A stretch of DNA of 64,000 nt. Source: Syntrophotalea acetylenica. Its GTDB lineage: Bacteria > Desulfobacterota > Desulfuromonadia > Desulfuromonadales > Syntrophotaleaceae. Below, one piece after another: positions 46,435 to 55,579 of this stretch. The notes under the pieces were generated by a model. That model had not been told where the DNA came from, ran no database searches, and worked only from the letters and a program-made list of their open reading frames with translations. Within the stretch, counting starts at the first letter, position 1. Each line of letters starts with the position of its first letter. Made by a program: the position numbers and the translations under genes. The stretch spans positions 3,094,001-3,158,000 of the forward strand of contig NZ_CP015455.1 of the NCBI RefSeq assembly GCF_001888165.1, given 5' to 3'.

Positions 46435-47334
46435 TCATGGGGCTTGTCGCGGATGGCCCCCATTGGGTTCCAGCGCCTGCCGCATGGCATCGGCCATGCG
46501 GGCCGGACTCTCGGCGACCACCACGCCGGCCCCACGCAATGCCGCGATTTTGTCCCGGGCCAGGCCCGATCCGCCATGAACAATGGCACCGGCGTGACCC
46601 ATGCGTTTTCCAGGTGGCGCCGTGACTCCGGCAATATAAGCCGCCACCGGCTTTTGCATGTGGCAACGGATCCAATGCGCGGCCTCTTCTTCCGCGGACC
46701 CTCCGATTTCGCCGATGAGAAATACGCCGGCGGTTTCAGGATCATCGTTGAACAGCGCCAGAACATCGATAAAGGACGTCCCGATAATCGGATCGCCGCC
46801 AATCCCGACACAGGTCGACTGACCCAATCCCGCCTCGCTCAATTGCAGAACCGCTTCATAGGTCAGAGTCCCGCTACGAGACACCACGCCGATATGCCCG
46901 GGACGATGAATGTCGGCGGGCAAAATACCTACCTTGCACTGGCCGGGGGTAATGAGACCCGGGCAGTTTGGACCGAGCAGGCGCATGGGGCGACCGGCCA
47001 GTGCCCTGTTGACCAGCACCATATCCTGAACCGGTACCCCTTCAGTTATGCAGACCCCCAGCCGGATGCCGGCATCCGCGGCTTCCAGAATTGCCTCCGC
47101 CGCTGCCGGAGGCGGCACAAAAACCATCGATACATCGGCCGCGGTATGCTCCACCGCCTCCAGAACCGTATCGAAGACGGGAATGCCTTCCACCTGCGAA
47201 CCTCCCTTGCCAGGCGTGACGCCAGCCACGATCCGGCTGCCGTAATCACGACATGACAAACCATGGTGGCGTCCGGCGCTGCCGGTCAGCCCCTGGACCA
47301 GAATACGTGCATTGCGGTCGATAAGAATGGCCAT
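46435..47334 (-). CDS. sucD: succinyl-CoA synthetase alpha subunit
   Basis: The 299-residue subunit holds the CoA-binding domain (residues 1-130, with [12 protein letters not shown] near 13) and the ligase domain. The phosphorylated active-site histidine lies in [12 protein letters not shown] near 245. [12 protein letters not shown] near 155 is also conserved. It makes succinate and ATP from succinyl-CoA, or the reverse, with SucC. It starts 12 bases after the sucC stop. The C-terminus is normal in length. Confidence 0.94.
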   Translation of the reverse strand: MAILIDRNARILVQGLTGSAGRHHGLSCRDYGSRIVAGVTPGKGGSQVEGIPVFDTVLEAVEHTAADVSMVFVPPPAAAEAILEAADAGIRLGVCITEGVPVQDMVLVNRALAGRPMRLLGPNCPGLITPGQCKVGILPADIHRPGHIGVVSRSGTLTYEAVLQLSEAGLGQSTCVGIGGDPIIGTSFIDVLALFNDDPETAGVFLIGEIGGSAEEEAAHWIRCHMQKPVAAYIAGVTAPPGKRMGHAGAIVHGGSGLARDKIAALRGAGVVVAESPARMADAMRQALEPNGGHPRQAP

Positions 47335-47346
47335 GCTGTCGATCCT

Positions 47347-48513
47347 TCAGGCAGACGCGGCAATACGTCCGACGATGGTTCTGGCTGCCGATTCCAGACA
47401 ATCCTGCCAGACGATGTTTAATGCGGAACCTTCGAGCAATTTACGCCCCTCTTCCCGTCGCGCCCCGGCCATGCGAACCACGATGGGCAGGCGACAATCC
47501 TTCTCTTGCGCGGCGGCGACCAGACTTTCGGCAATCAGATCGCAACGCATGATGCCACCGAAAATATTGACCAGGATACCCGCCACCATCGGATCTTCGA
47601 GCAATATGCGAAAGGCCTCCACAACCTTGCCCTGGTCGGCCCCTCCCCCGACATCGAGGAAATTGGCCGGTTGCCCGCCGCACTCGGCAAGCATATCGAG
47701 AGTCGCCATGGCCAGTCCCGCGCCGTTTACCAGGCATCCGATACGGCCATCCATTTTGATGTAGGCAATATCCGAAGCCGCAGCCCGCACCTCCAGCGGC
47801 TCGAATTGCCGGTCATCACGCAGCGCGGAAAGAGCCGGCTGCCGGAACAGGGCACTGTCGTCAACCGTAAATTTGGCATCCATCGCCAGCAGGCGCTCAT
47901 CTTCAGTCACCACCAGCGGATTGATCTCTATCAAAGAAGCGTCCTTGTCCTGAAAACATTGATACAGCGACAGGATCATGCTGGTAGCGGTTTCCGCCAC
48001 CCGGCCCTCCAGACCAAGAAACCGGGCAATATCCCGGGCATGAAAGGCGCGCAGCCCGATCAGCGGGTCAACAACCACGCGCCGGACAAGCCGCGGAGAC
48101 TGGCGCGCGAGTTGTTCGATATCGACGCCACCTTCAGCGGAAGCGATAAGACAATAACGCCCGGCACCGCGATCAAGGGTCACAGAGAGATACATTTCGC
48201 GGCGCACGGCAACAAGCTCTTCCACCAGCAGGCTGTTGACCGGCAACCCCGCCTCTCCGGTCTGCGACGTCACCAGATGGCTGTCCAGCAGACGGCCAGC
48301 CAGAACGCGCGCCGCATCGGCGCTATCCACCCGAACCACCCCGCCGGCCTTGCCCCGCCCACCGGCATAAATCTGCGCCTTGACCACACAGGCCCCGCCC
48401 AGCGCTTTTGCAGCCAATGCCGCCGCATCGGCGGAATCGACCAGACGGGCGCGGGGCACCGGGATGCCGTAGCCCTGGAGAAGCTCCTTGGCCTGATACT
48501 CATGCATTTTCAT
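47347..48513 (-). CDS. sucC: succinyl-CoA synthetase beta subunit
   Basis: The 388-residue subunit starts MKMHEYQAKELLQGYGIPVP, the typical N-terminus with the ATP-grasp domain, and contains VVKAQIYAGGRGKAGGV near residue 42-58. The C-terminal domain shows INPLVVTEDE near 195, LVNGAGLAMATLDM near 255 and NIFGGIMRCD near 310. It pairs with SucD. ATG 48513 was preferred to a longer start. The transaldolase gene ends 46 bases upstream of it. Confidence 0.94.
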   Translation of the reverse strand: MKMHEYQAKELLQGYGIPVPRARLVDSADAAALAAKALGGACVVKAQIYAGGRGKAGGVVRVDSADAARVLAGRLLDSHLVTSQTGEAGLPVNSLLVEELVAVRREMYLSVTLDRGAGRYCLIASAEGGVDIEQLARQSPRLVRRVVVDPLIGLRAFHARDIARFLGLEGRVAETATSMILSLYQCFQDKDASLIEINPLVVTEDERLLAMDAKFTVDDSALFRQPALSALRDDRQFEPLEVRAAASDIAYIKMDGRIGCLVNGAGLAMATLDMLAECGGQPANFLDVGGGADQGKVVEAFRILLEDPMVAGILVNIFGGIMRCDLIAESLVAAAQEKDCRLPIVVRMAGARREEGRKLLEGSALNIVWQDCLESAARTIVGRIAASA

Positions 48514-48559
48514 GACGATAACCGGTGCCTCTGAAGAAGCGGTCGACGAACCCGCCCCC

Positions 48560-49207
48560 TCACTGTTGGGATTTATTCCAGTCCGCCAGGAATTTTTCAA
48601 TCCCGACATCCGTCAAGGGGTGTTTGGTGAGTTGCATGATGACCCCGTAGGGGATGGTGCAGATGTGAGCACCCATCAGTCCGGCCCTGAGCACATGCAG
48701 CGGACTGCGCACCGATGCAACAATCACTTCGGTCTCAAAACCGTAGTTTTTGAAAATGGTCAGAATTTCCCCAACCCCGCTCATGCCGTCATGCCCGACA
48801 TCGTCCAAGCGGCCGACAAAGGGGGAGACATAGGCAGCTCCGGCCTTGGCCGCCAGCAACGCCTGCAGTGGAGAGAAGACCAGGGTCATATTGACACGGA
48901 TGCCCTCGGCGGCCAGCGCGCGGGTGGCTTTGAGTCCTTCTCCGGTCATGGGAATCTTGATGACGATATTGGTTGGATGATACTGGATCAATTCCCGGGC
49001 CTCGGCGACCATGCCTTCCGCGTCGGTCGCAACCACTTCCGCGGAAATCGGGCCGTCGATAAGGGCGACTATGTCCTTCAGTACATCGGTAAATTTGCGG
49101 CCGGTTTTGGCGACCAACGAAGGGTTGGTGGTGACGCCATCGACCAACCCCATGTCGTGGGCGGCTTTAATCTGTTCGATATCGGCGGTATCGATAAAAA
49201 ATTTCAT
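48560..49207 (-). CDS. tal: transaldolase / fructose-6-phosphate aldolase family
   Basis: The 215-residue protein belongs to the short transaldolase group. [28 protein letters not shown] near 24-37 and [14 protein letters not shown] near 80-93 (with the Schiff-base lysine in VKIP-like position) are diagnostic. [11 protein letters not shown] near 126-136 binds the sugar phosphate. It acts in the non-oxidative pentose phosphate pathway. RBS AGGAGG lies just before the start. Confidence 0.93.
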   Translation of the reverse strand: MKFFIDTADIEQIKAAHDMGLVDGVTTNPSLVAKTGRKFTDVLKDIVALIDGPISAEVVATDAEGMVAEARELIQYHPTNIVIKIPMTGEGLKATRALAAEGIRVNMTLVFSPLQALLAAKAGAAYVSPFVGRLDDVGHDGMSGVGEILTIFKNYGFETEVIVASVRSPLHVLRAGLMGAHICTIPYGVIMQLTKHPLTDVGIEKFLADWNKSQQ

Positions 49208-49265
49208 GTGGACCTCCTTCCGCGATTAGCGGTGACAAGGATGGATTCGGGAAAAGGGTAATTTT

Positions 49266-49538
49266 TTATCCCTGAGACGTGTCGGAAGCATCGGCAGGAT
49301 CGAAACTTTCCAGACACCGTTGCGAGCAGAAATAGTAGGTTTGTCCTTTGATCACCTTTTTAAGAGCCAGGCTTCGAGGCACAAAGGTGCCGCAATGCGG
49401 ATCGCGCACCATGACCTCTCCCTCCGGGCTTTTCGCGGGCGGGGGTCGGTGGGTACTGCTTTTAAACAGTCCGGATACCGCCGTAACAAGGTAATAACAT
49501 AGCAGAAAAAGAAAAAACAGCCACAGCAAACGAAGCAT
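49266..49538 (-). CDS. small membrane-anchored PP0621-like protein
   Basis: The 90-residue protein has one N-terminal transmembrane segment (residues 3-22), a short linker, and a C-terminal Cys-containing module. DPHCGTFVPR near 46-55 and YYFCSQRCLESF near 67-78 match the PP0621/YHS-like pattern, a probable small metal-binding site. The function is unknown. It is placed between folK and the transaldolase, seven bases after folK. Confidence 0.8.
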   Translation of the reverse strand: MLRLLWLFFLFLLCYYLVTAVSGLFKSSTHRPPPAKSPEGEVMVRDPHCGTFVPRSLALKKVIKGQTYYFCSQRCLESFDPADASDTSQG

Positions 49539-49545
49539 AGTCGGC

Positions 49546-50061
49546 TCACCATTGATCGCGCAGACAGCGAATGCCCGCAGGAGAAGATAATCTGGCCATC
49601 ATTTCCTCCACGGTCTGCCCCAGCAGCGGGTGGAGGAGGCCGGGTGACAGATCCCTGAGAGGAACAAGCACAAAGGCGCGTTGATGCAAACGGGGATGGG
49701 GAATCGTCAGATCCGCCTGACGGTGGATTTCGTCGCCGAAAAGCAACAGATCGACGTCGAGAGTGCGAGGCCCCCAGAGTTCCGTGCGACGTCGGCCGAA
49801 AAGTTTCTCGACGGCAAGGGCCTCAGCCAGCAGTTCGGCCGCTGAAAGCAGGGTTTCCACTCGGAGAACGGCGTTAAGGTAGGGGGATTGGCCTGCCGGA
49901 CCGCCGACCGGCGCGGTCTCATAGATGGGGGATGCGGCCACGACCCGAATCAGCGGTGGCCGATGCAACGCCCGTCTCGCCCCGCGCAGACAGGCGAGGC
50001 GATTCCCGAGGTTGGACCCCAGGGCCAGATAGGCGGTAATGGATCGGCGGCAACCGTTCAT
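49546..50061 (-). CDS. folK: 2-amino-4-hydroxy-6-hydroxymethyldihydropteridine pyrophosphokinase
   Basis: The 171-residue enzyme transfers pyrophosphate to the pterin in folate synthesis. LALGSNLGNR near residue 12-21, YETAPVGGP near 50, and the ATP/Mg site GPRTLDVDLLLFG near 93-105 with HPRLHQRAFVLVPL near 116-129 are typical. The start was set at M7 of a longer frame (50061). It begins a minus-strand run of housekeeping genes. Confidence 0.94.
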   Translation of the reverse strand: MNGCRRSITAYLALGSNLGNRLACLRGARRALHRPPLIRVVAASPIYETAPVGGPAGQSPYLNAVLRVETLLSAAELLAEALAVEKLFGRRRTELWGPRTLDVDLLLFGDEIHRQADLTIPHPRLHQRAFVLVPLRDLSPGLLHPLLGQTVEEMMARLSSPAGIRCLRDQW

Positions 50062-50120
50062 AGGGGAGCATTTAACCACAGGCTTTCGCCGGGAGTCAAT
50101 CGGATCAGGCTTTGCGGAGG

Positions 50121-50160
50121 CAAACTAAAAAGAGCGGCCGGGATTGCTCCCGGCCGCTCC
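50121..50160 (-). terminator. terminator of ADH1
   Basis: GAGCGGCCGGGA (50132-50143) pairs with TCCCGGCCGCTC (50148-50159). On the minus strand the hairpin is followed by TTTTAGTTT (50130-50121). It lies 72 bases past the ADH1 stop. Confidence 0.85.
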
Positions 50161-50231
50161 TGATCGTACCTTGCTCGTTGACCGTCCGGATGTCACCCAG
50201 TGACCATTCGGCAAGTCGATACGGGCGATGA

Positions 50232-51403
50232 TTACATGGCTGCCTTGTAGATAGCGATGACCTGATCCAGAGTAGCTTTGCGGGGATTGGTCAGCATGCA
50301 GGCGTCCTTCTGAGCATTTTCAGCCATGGTCTTGAGGTCTGCTTCTTTAACATTCAGCTCGGTCAGACCGGCAGGAATGCCGATGGAAGCGGACAGTTCG
50401 CGGATGGCTTCGATACCGGCGGCGGCAGCTTCGATCACGCTCAGGCCCTCGGTGTTGACGCCCATGAAGTCGGCGATGTCAGCAAAGCGGTCCGGGCAGG
50501 CGATCAGGTTGAAATCGCAAACGGACGGCAGCAGGATAGCGTTGCAGACACCGTGGGGCAGGTTGTAGAAGCCGCCCAGCTGATGAGCCATGGCGTGTAC
50601 GTAGCCGAGGGAGGCGTTGTTGAACGCCATGCCGGCCAGGTACTGAGCGTAGCACATAGCGTCGCGGGCTTCGATGTTGGCGCCCATGGCAACGGCGGGA
50701 CGCAGCCACTGGGCGATCAGACGGATGGCTTTTTCAGCGCAGGCGTCGGTGATCGGAGTAGCGATGGTGGAAACATAAGCTTCGATAGCGTGGGTCAGAG
50801 CGTCCATGCCGGTGGCGGCGGTCAGTGCGGGGGGCTTGCCCAGCATCAGAACGGGATCGTCAACAGCGATCAACGGCGTTACACGCCAGTCAACGATAGC
50901 CATTTTGACATGGGTATCCAAGTTGGTGATGATGCAGAAGCGGGTCATTTCGGAAGCGGTACCCGCGGTGGTGTTGATGGCGATGAGGGGAGTCATGGGC
51001 ACGGTGCTCTTGTTCACGCCCTCGTAATCGCGGATGTTGCCGCCGCCAGCGGTAACCAGGCCGATGCCTTTGGCGCAGTCATGGGAAGAACCGCCACCCA
51101 GAGAGACGATAAAGTCACAGCCGTTGTCGGTGAAAACCTTAACGCCGTCATGCACGTTCTTGTCGGTCGGGTTGGGCTCGGCACCGGGGTAGATGACGAC
51201 GTCAACACCAGCGGCTTTAACATAGCCGGCGATGGTATCGGCAACACCCATTTTCATCAAACCGGCGTCGGTAACGAGAAGGGCTTTTTAGCGCCGAGTT
51301 CCTTGGCCTTGGGACCAACTTCTTTGGCGCAACCAGGACCCATCAGGGTAACGCTGGGGATGAAAAAGCCGTAGGTGGTTTCTGCGAGGTTGACAATTGG
51401 CAT
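50232..51403 (-). pseudogene. iron-containing alcohol dehydrogenase ADH1, one frameshift
   Basis: The gene encodes a near-copy of ADH2 (55580-56752). After MPIVNLAETTYGFFIP and [19 protein letters not shown] the frame turns to PFSLPTPV and stops. The rest ([16 protein letters not shown] onward) is in another frame. The A-run (minus strand; 51289-51285) has five bases, where the same site of ADH2 has six; adding one restores 390 residues. Iron ligands are present ([29 protein letters not shown]), and the NAD loop [11 protein letters not shown] is intact. It would oxidise ethanol or similar alcohols. AGGAGG precedes the start. The disruption is probably a sequencing under-call. Confidence 0.85.
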
Positions 51404-52144
51404 GATTAATCCTCCTAGATTGAGCGTTGATGGAAATAACCCACACAACCAAAACTGCCCGAATTACTTACTACAATGAAAAATACAAATCAAACCATTT
51501 TTTTAAACTATTGTTTCCGTATACGTTACGTTCAAAATATCCCAAAAGGTATTAAAAAATATTTTTTGTATACGAAAATGCTGCAACCAGAAAATAACGA
51601 CTATAACTTGATAAGTTATCGGTTTTTTCAAATGCAAATACAAAAAGAATTTATAAGGTATACGATACTTTTATAACTAATAAAAAGTTGGTTGTTTTGA
51701 AAGAATTTTTTAGAAATTATCACCAGAAAACTTTTTCAGTAGCACTTATGATCGATTTCATTGAAACAAAATACTTCAATTTTAAAACAGTATTTTGTTG
51801 ATTTTTTGTCTGGTCTACAGGTTGCGGAATTTTTTTAATAACGGAAAAACACCTATTCAATGGCGATTTGTAAAAAAATCAACAATCAAGGACCTAAAAC
51901 CCATATAATTACTTAACAATTTTCTTCAAAAGGCATACAAACATCGTTTCAAACAAATGCGCCGCCAAGGGAACTCTGGGAAGAGCATGAAACCATGAAC
52001 GTTTGCGGGGAAAATCAATGGAGCATTGCAGCCCCAAACTACGGCAGGAGAGACCGCACAGGACGCACCCCAATCGTGTACATCCAAAGCGATAGTCTCG
52101 AAATCAACTAATGTTCAACCGGAGTTTTCAGATGGGAAAGGGGC
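51404..52144 (-). other. AT-rich regulatory island upstream of ADH1
   Basis: Nearly 600 bases (about 51420-52000) are strikingly AT-rich compared with the rest of the window. I see no convincing gene; the one open frame (51476-51676) is low-complexity Lys/Ile/Tyr/Phe translation of AT-rich DNA. The heptamer GTATACG occurs three times (51519, 51568, 51658). ATAACTT-GAT-AAGTTAT is a perfect palindrome at 51603-51619. AACAAAATACT with AGTATTTTGTT (51765-51775, 51789-51799) is an 11-bp perfect repeat followed by a T-run. This could hold the ADH1 promoter and operators, or be foreign DNA. Confidence 0.5.
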
Positions 52145-52170
52145 AAAAAAAGCCGGCTCATGGCCGGCTT
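52145..52170 (-). terminator. terminator downstream of the ThiF-like gene
   Basis: AAGCCGGC (52150-52157) pairs with GCCGGCTT (52163-52170). On the minus strand the hairpin is followed by TTTTTT. It lies about 110 bases beyond the ThiF-like stop. Confidence 0.75.
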
Positions 52171-52281
52171 CGATTCGGAACAAATTACCCTGCCACCTTT
52201 ATGGAAATAATACAGCCACGAAGCATTGCGGGGTCCTGGAAATACGGGACAGGTCCACGGAATGGAATTTTCGAGATGCCA

Positions 52282-53100
52282 TCAGCATTCAATCTCGACA
52301 AATTCCATATCGTAGAGATCGATGGACAGGCAGCGGCGGCGGGCAAGAGTCCCCCGATTCAGCAAGATCTTGCAGGCTTCGGCTACCTCAAGGCTGGCAA
52401 CAACGGCGGGCGTAAAGGAGGGGTTTCCAAGTTGCTTTTCCAGCCCCCCTTCCTGCGAATTATGGGAAAAGAATTTCTGCAAGGTCCGCTCGCCGGGAAA
52501 CTGGGTCATCAGATATCCGTACCAGCCCGCTATCGCACCGTGCACCAGGGGAATGCCCAGGTCCTGGCAGACCTCCGCCAACTCCAGACGCACCGCAATG
52601 CTATCGAGCGCATCGACCGCAACCTGGCTGCCTTCCAGTATCTGCTTGCCATTGTCCCGGCTAAAAGCCAGACCCACGGGAAGAAGCTCCACGGCGGGGT
52701 TGACCCTGTCGACCCGACGCGCCGCAGCCGCGACCTTTTTGATTCCCAGAAAATCCGGAGTGGCCAACAGCTGGCGATTCATGTTGTGTTCTTCGAAAAC
52801 ATCGGGATCCACCGCAACGATGGTGCCGACCCCAAGGCGCGCAAGCTCTTCGATAATGTAGCCGCCAAGCCCTCCGCAACCGATAACCGTTACCTTGCTT
52901 CTATAAAACTTCAGCTGATCGTCAAGGCAAAACATATTGCGGTTACGCTGATAGCGAGCTGGCAACAAGCCGTTTTCAAGAGCGACGCCCTCGACCTCGC
53001 GGACACTTATTTTAAACCGATTGGCGGCTGACAGCTGATCTGCCCAAAGCAGCAGGTCGTCCTTGGCTCTTTCTTTCAGCCAGCTCAGCAGTTCTGCCAT
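52282..53100 (-). CDS. ThiF/MoeB/HesA-family adenylyltransferase
   Basis: The 272-residue protein is an E1-like enzyme that adenylates the C-terminal Gly-Gly of a ThiS/MoaD-type carrier, here probably the one encoded directly upstream. VTVIGCGGLGGYIIEELARLG near residue 70-90 is the ATP loop, AVDPDVFEEHNMNRQ near 94-108 is the second conserved block, and AVDALDSIAVR near 155 is the third. I see no CxxC pair for the zinc site present in ThiF and MoeB, so a variant is likely. The ATG at 53100 lies one base after the MoaD/ThiS-like stop. Confidence 0.88.
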   Translation of the reverse strand: MAELLSWLKERAKDDLLLWADQLSAANRFKISVREVEGVALENGLLPARYQRNRNMFCLDDQLKFYRSKVTVIGCGGLGGYIIEELARLGVGTIVAVDPDVFEEHNMNRQLLATPDFLGIKKVAAAARRVDRVNPAVELLPVGLAFSRDNGKQILEGSQVAVDALDSIAVRLELAEVCQDLGIPLVHGAIAGWYGYLMTQFPGERTLQKFFSHNSQEGGLEKQLGNPSFTPAVVASLEVAEACKILLNRGTLARRRCLSIDLYDMEFVEIEC

Positions 53101-53101
53101 G

Positions 53102-53326
53102 TCACCCTCCGCCAACTTTGGGAAACAGGGAAACGGTTTCCCCGTCCTGCAAAACCTGCTCCGGCAAAACATGCCGTCCGTTGATCAGTGCTACGCCCAA
53201 TTCAGGGAGTTCGATCGCCAGTTCGGCGAGCACATCCGCTACAGTGCAACCTTCAGGGACGTCCCGTTCGGCAACCTTGAAACGGTTTACTCGAAAACCC
53301 GCAAACAGCTTTACCGTTACCTTCAT
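53102..53326 (-). CDS. MoaD/ThiS-like sulfur-carrier protein
   Basis: The 74-residue ubiquitin-fold protein has MKVTVKLFAGFRVNRF at the start, GCTVADVLAELAI near 28-40, and an exact C-terminal Gly-Gly-Gly end (VGGG). This tail is adenylated by the ThiF-like protein and thiocarboxylated to donate sulfur. With AOR upstream, a dedicated role in tungsten-pterin synthesis is plausible (inference). RBS GGGGGAAAA precedes the ATG. A 190-base leader lies between the AOR terminator and this gene; it contains GATGGAAAGGT but no clear known riboswitch. Confidence 0.88.
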   Translation of the reverse strand: MKVTVKLFAGFRVNRFKVAERDVPEGCTVADVLAELAIELPELGVALINGRHVLPEQVLQDGETVSLFPKVGGG

Positions 53327-53516
53327 TGTAATTTTCCCCCTGTCTCCCGGAACAAATGGTGGCACGCCATCCATCCCGATCATGGCCTCCGCGCCAAACC
53401 TACGCGAAGAATCTACCTTTCCATCAAGGATTATGCAAGCAAAACCGTCGTCTTAGGCTGTTCGCCGTGACCCGCCCGAAAACTCTGTTCATGGCTTTTG
53501 AAAGTCTTGTAACCTG

Positions 53517-53545
53517 AAAAAAGGGCACCCTCGGGATGCCCTTTT
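53517..53545 (-). terminator. terminator downstream of AOR
   Basis: AAAAGGGCA and TGCCCTTTT (53517-53525 with 53537-53545) form a hairpin with an extra CC/GG pair inside. On both strands it reads into T-rich sequence, so it can act on the AOR transcript and shield the MoaD/ThiS-like gene. Confidence 0.8.
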
Positions 53546-53564
53546 GGTCAGAAATCCGGGATTA

Positions 53565-55295
53565 TCAGAAATCCCAGAATGCGTCGAGCTCCTCATCGGA
53601 AAAATCCCAAACAGCGTTGTGCGGAGGAATCGCTTCATAGGAAAAAAATTCCGGCAGGCGGTCATCGGCGGGACCAAACCCGGCGGCAATGTTGAAGTCG
53701 TGTTCCAGCTTGAGAATGTTTTTTCCCAACTCGGTGACGTCATCGGCCGTCAGGCTCAGATCATAGGCGGCATTGATGAGATCGATGAGCGCGGTAAAAG
53801 ACTCGGGGATATCCAGAGCCGGGAAAGCAATAAACACGCACATGCCGGTACTGTCCACGGCAGCGGTTGCAATCTGCAGGTTGCGGGACAGATCGACCTG
53901 TCCGTCCTTCTTCAGCGGATCGACATAGCCGCCAACCTTGAGGATGTTGGTGGCGATGGTATAGCCTGCGGTATGATCGGCCCCCATGGTGGAGGTGGCA
54001 TAGGTTACGCCGATACCTTTGACGGCTCGCGGATCGTAGGCCGGAATACCCTGATTTTTTACCACGGGTACCCGCACCAGACCATAGACCTTGCCCACCG
54101 ATGCGGTCCCGTTGCCAAGAATCCGCCCCAAGGGTGTCCCCTTGCCTATCTCTTCCCGCAACACACGCTGGCACTCCTTGCCATCCCCCCAGGCAATGAT
54201 GCCCGCCTCCATGGCAGCGGACAGCAGCACGGCTCCTTCGATGGAATCAATGCCGATATCGTCCATAAGATGATCGCAGATCGCGATATCGTCAAGATCC
54301 TCGATCATGGCATTGGCGCCAAGTCCCCAGATCGTTTCATATTCAAACCCGGAGGTGATGTACCCTCCCGCCTTGTCCACATAAACCTGAGAGCATTGAA
54401 TAATGCAGCCTGCATGACAACCATGCTTATGCTTGCCACCCCGGGCAACAATGGTGTCGTGCATGGTTTCACCGCAGATCTTTTCGTGGTGAGCGCATTG
54501 TCCGTAGCGAAAATTTTTGGTGGGCAAGCCACCGGCTTCGTTGAGAATATTGATGAGGATATTGGTGCCGTAAGTGGGCAACCCCTCGCCACTGACCGGA
54601 TGATCGAGCAGTGACTTGGCGAAAATCTTGGCCGCCTCGCGGAACTTGTCGGGATTCGCGATGGGCACCTTGCCGGCCCCGGCATCATCGATCGTAATGC
54701 ATTTGATCCTTTTGGCCCCCATCACCGCGCCCAGCCCCCCGCGGCCATGGCTGCGGATTTTCTGATCGGGATCCTTCACGGAAATATTGGCGGCACACAT
54801 ACGCAACTCCCCGGGCACACCGATGGACATCACCCCTATCTTGGGGCCGTAAGTATCGATCATCTTATCGATAACGGCAAAATTCTGCTTGCCCGTCAGT
54901 TCGGCGGCGGATTCAATGGAGACGCCCTGCTGCGTCACATGCAGGCGATACCATGTGTCCCCGGCTGGCAAGCCTTCGACAATAAGGGCCTTGATCCCGA
55001 GGCGAGCCAACTGCTGTGCCGCTGTTCCACCGGCATTACTTTCCTTGATGGTACCGGTAAGGGGGCTTTTGGCGCCCGCCGAAAGCCGGCCGGACTGGGC
55101 TGCCGGAGTCCCGGACAACAGCCCCGGCGCAAACACCAGTTTATTGTTGGGCCCGAGAGGATGACACCCGGGAGGGACTTCCTCGGCAACGATGGTCGAG
55201 GTCAGGCCACGGCCTCCAAGACCCGCCCATCGTGTCGGGACCGGCTCAACACTGACCGTCAACTGCGACATGTCGACACGAATAACCTTGTTCAT
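53565..55295 (-). CDS. aor: tungsten-type aldehyde:ferredoxin oxidoreductase
   Basis: The 576-residue enzyme belongs to the AOR family that oxidises aldehydes with ferredoxin at a bis-tungstopterin centre. The N-terminal domain has WAGLGGRGLTS near 23-33 and GRLSAGAKSPLTGTIKESNAGG at about 69-90. The [4Fe-4S] cluster is bound by Cys293, Cys297 and Cys301 (GCHAGCIIQCS) and Cys486 (STGMCVF). The Pyrococcus archetype has C-x2-C-x3-C, and the spacing here is C-x3-C-x3-C. It probably turns acetaldehyde from ADH into acetate plus reduced ferredoxin. It is followed by its MoaD-like and ThiF-like genes. The length is slightly under the usual 600. Confidence 0.93.
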   Translation of the reverse strand: MNKVIRVDMSQLTVSVEPVPTRWAGLGGRGLTSTIVAEEVPPGCHPLGPNNKLVFAPGLLSGTPAAQSGRLSAGAKSPLTGTIKESNAGGTAAQQLARLGIKALIVEGLPAGDTWYRLHVTQQGVSIESAAELTGKQNFAVIDKMIDTYGPKIGVMSIGVPGELRMCAANISVKDPDQKIRSHGRGGLGAVMGAKRIKCITIDDAGAGKVPIANPDKFREAAKIFAKSLLDHPVSGEGLPTYGTNILINILNEAGGLPTKNFRYGQCAHHEKICGETMHDTIVARGGKHKHGCHAGCIIQCSQVYVDKAGGYITSGFEYETIWGLGANAMIEDLDDIAICDHLMDDIGIDSIEGAVLLSAAMEAGIIAWGDGKECQRVLREEIGKGTPLGRILGNGTASVGKVYGLVRVPVVKNQGIPAYDPRAVKGIGVTYATSTMGADHTAGYTIATNILKVGGYVDPLKKDGQVDLSRNLQIATAAVDSTGMCVFIAFPALDIPESFTALIDLINAAYDLSLTADDVTELGKNILKLEHDFNIAAGFGPADDRLPEFFSYEAIPPHNAVWDFSDEELDAFWDF

Positions 55296-55444
55296 TTCGG
55301 CTTCCTTCCATTTGTGGGTTTGATTCGCGGGAACGCAAGGTGTCTCTCCGACACACGCCCCCCCTCATGCCAGACACTGGCAACCACATTTCAAATGGCG
55401 AAAACTGACACGCCGAAGGATTTCTCCGTGGAACATATACTGTG

Positions 55445-55473
55445 ATTATATCCCGCAGGATGTTTCAACGCAA
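55445..55473 (-). promoter_or_regulatory. sigma-70-type promoter of AOR
   Basis: On the minus strand TTGCGT (55473-55468) and TATAAT (55450-55445) are 17 bases apart; the -10 box is a perfect consensus. It lies 150 bases before the AOR start, directly below a terminator T-run. Confidence 0.65.
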
Positions 55474-55506
55474 AAAAGGAGCAACAGAAAACTTTTCCAT
55501 TGCTCC
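55472..55506 (-). terminator. second terminator of ADH2, next to the AOR promoter
   Basis: On the minus strand GGAGCAA pairs with TTGCTCC (55506-55500 with 55484-55478), with inner GAAAA/TTTTC pairing, and TTTTTT follows directly. It blocks read-through from ADH2 into AOR. Confidence 0.75.
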
Positions 55507-55534
55507 GCAATATTGAACACAAAAAATTTTGAGA

Positions 55535-55560
55535 TCGCGCCCGCGAAAACGCGGGCGCGA
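55535..55560 (-). terminator. first terminator of ADH2
   Basis: A perfect 11-bp stem TCGCGCCCGCG with CGCGGGCGCGA encloses AAAA (55535-55545, 55550-55560). On the minus strand it is followed by a short spacer and a T-run. It lies 19 bases after the ADH2 stop. Confidence 0.85.
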
Positions 55561-55579
55561 TAGTGGTAAAACCGGATGA

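Noticed and set aside
51476-51676. A 66-codon open frame in the AT-rich island
   Set aside because: Its composition is plain translation of AT-rich DNA, with no ribosome site or motif.
53327-53516. Molybdenum-cofactor riboswitch before the MoaD/ThiS-like gene
   Set aside because: Only a GGAAAGGT-like piece was seen; the other conserved parts of the known Moco RNA could not be aligned by eye. A covariance search (RF01055) would decide.
55296-55440. Sigma-54 promoter before AOR
   Set aside because: A TGGCATG sequence is present, but the downstream GC is at the wrong spacing, while a good sigma-70 promoter exists at 55445-55473.
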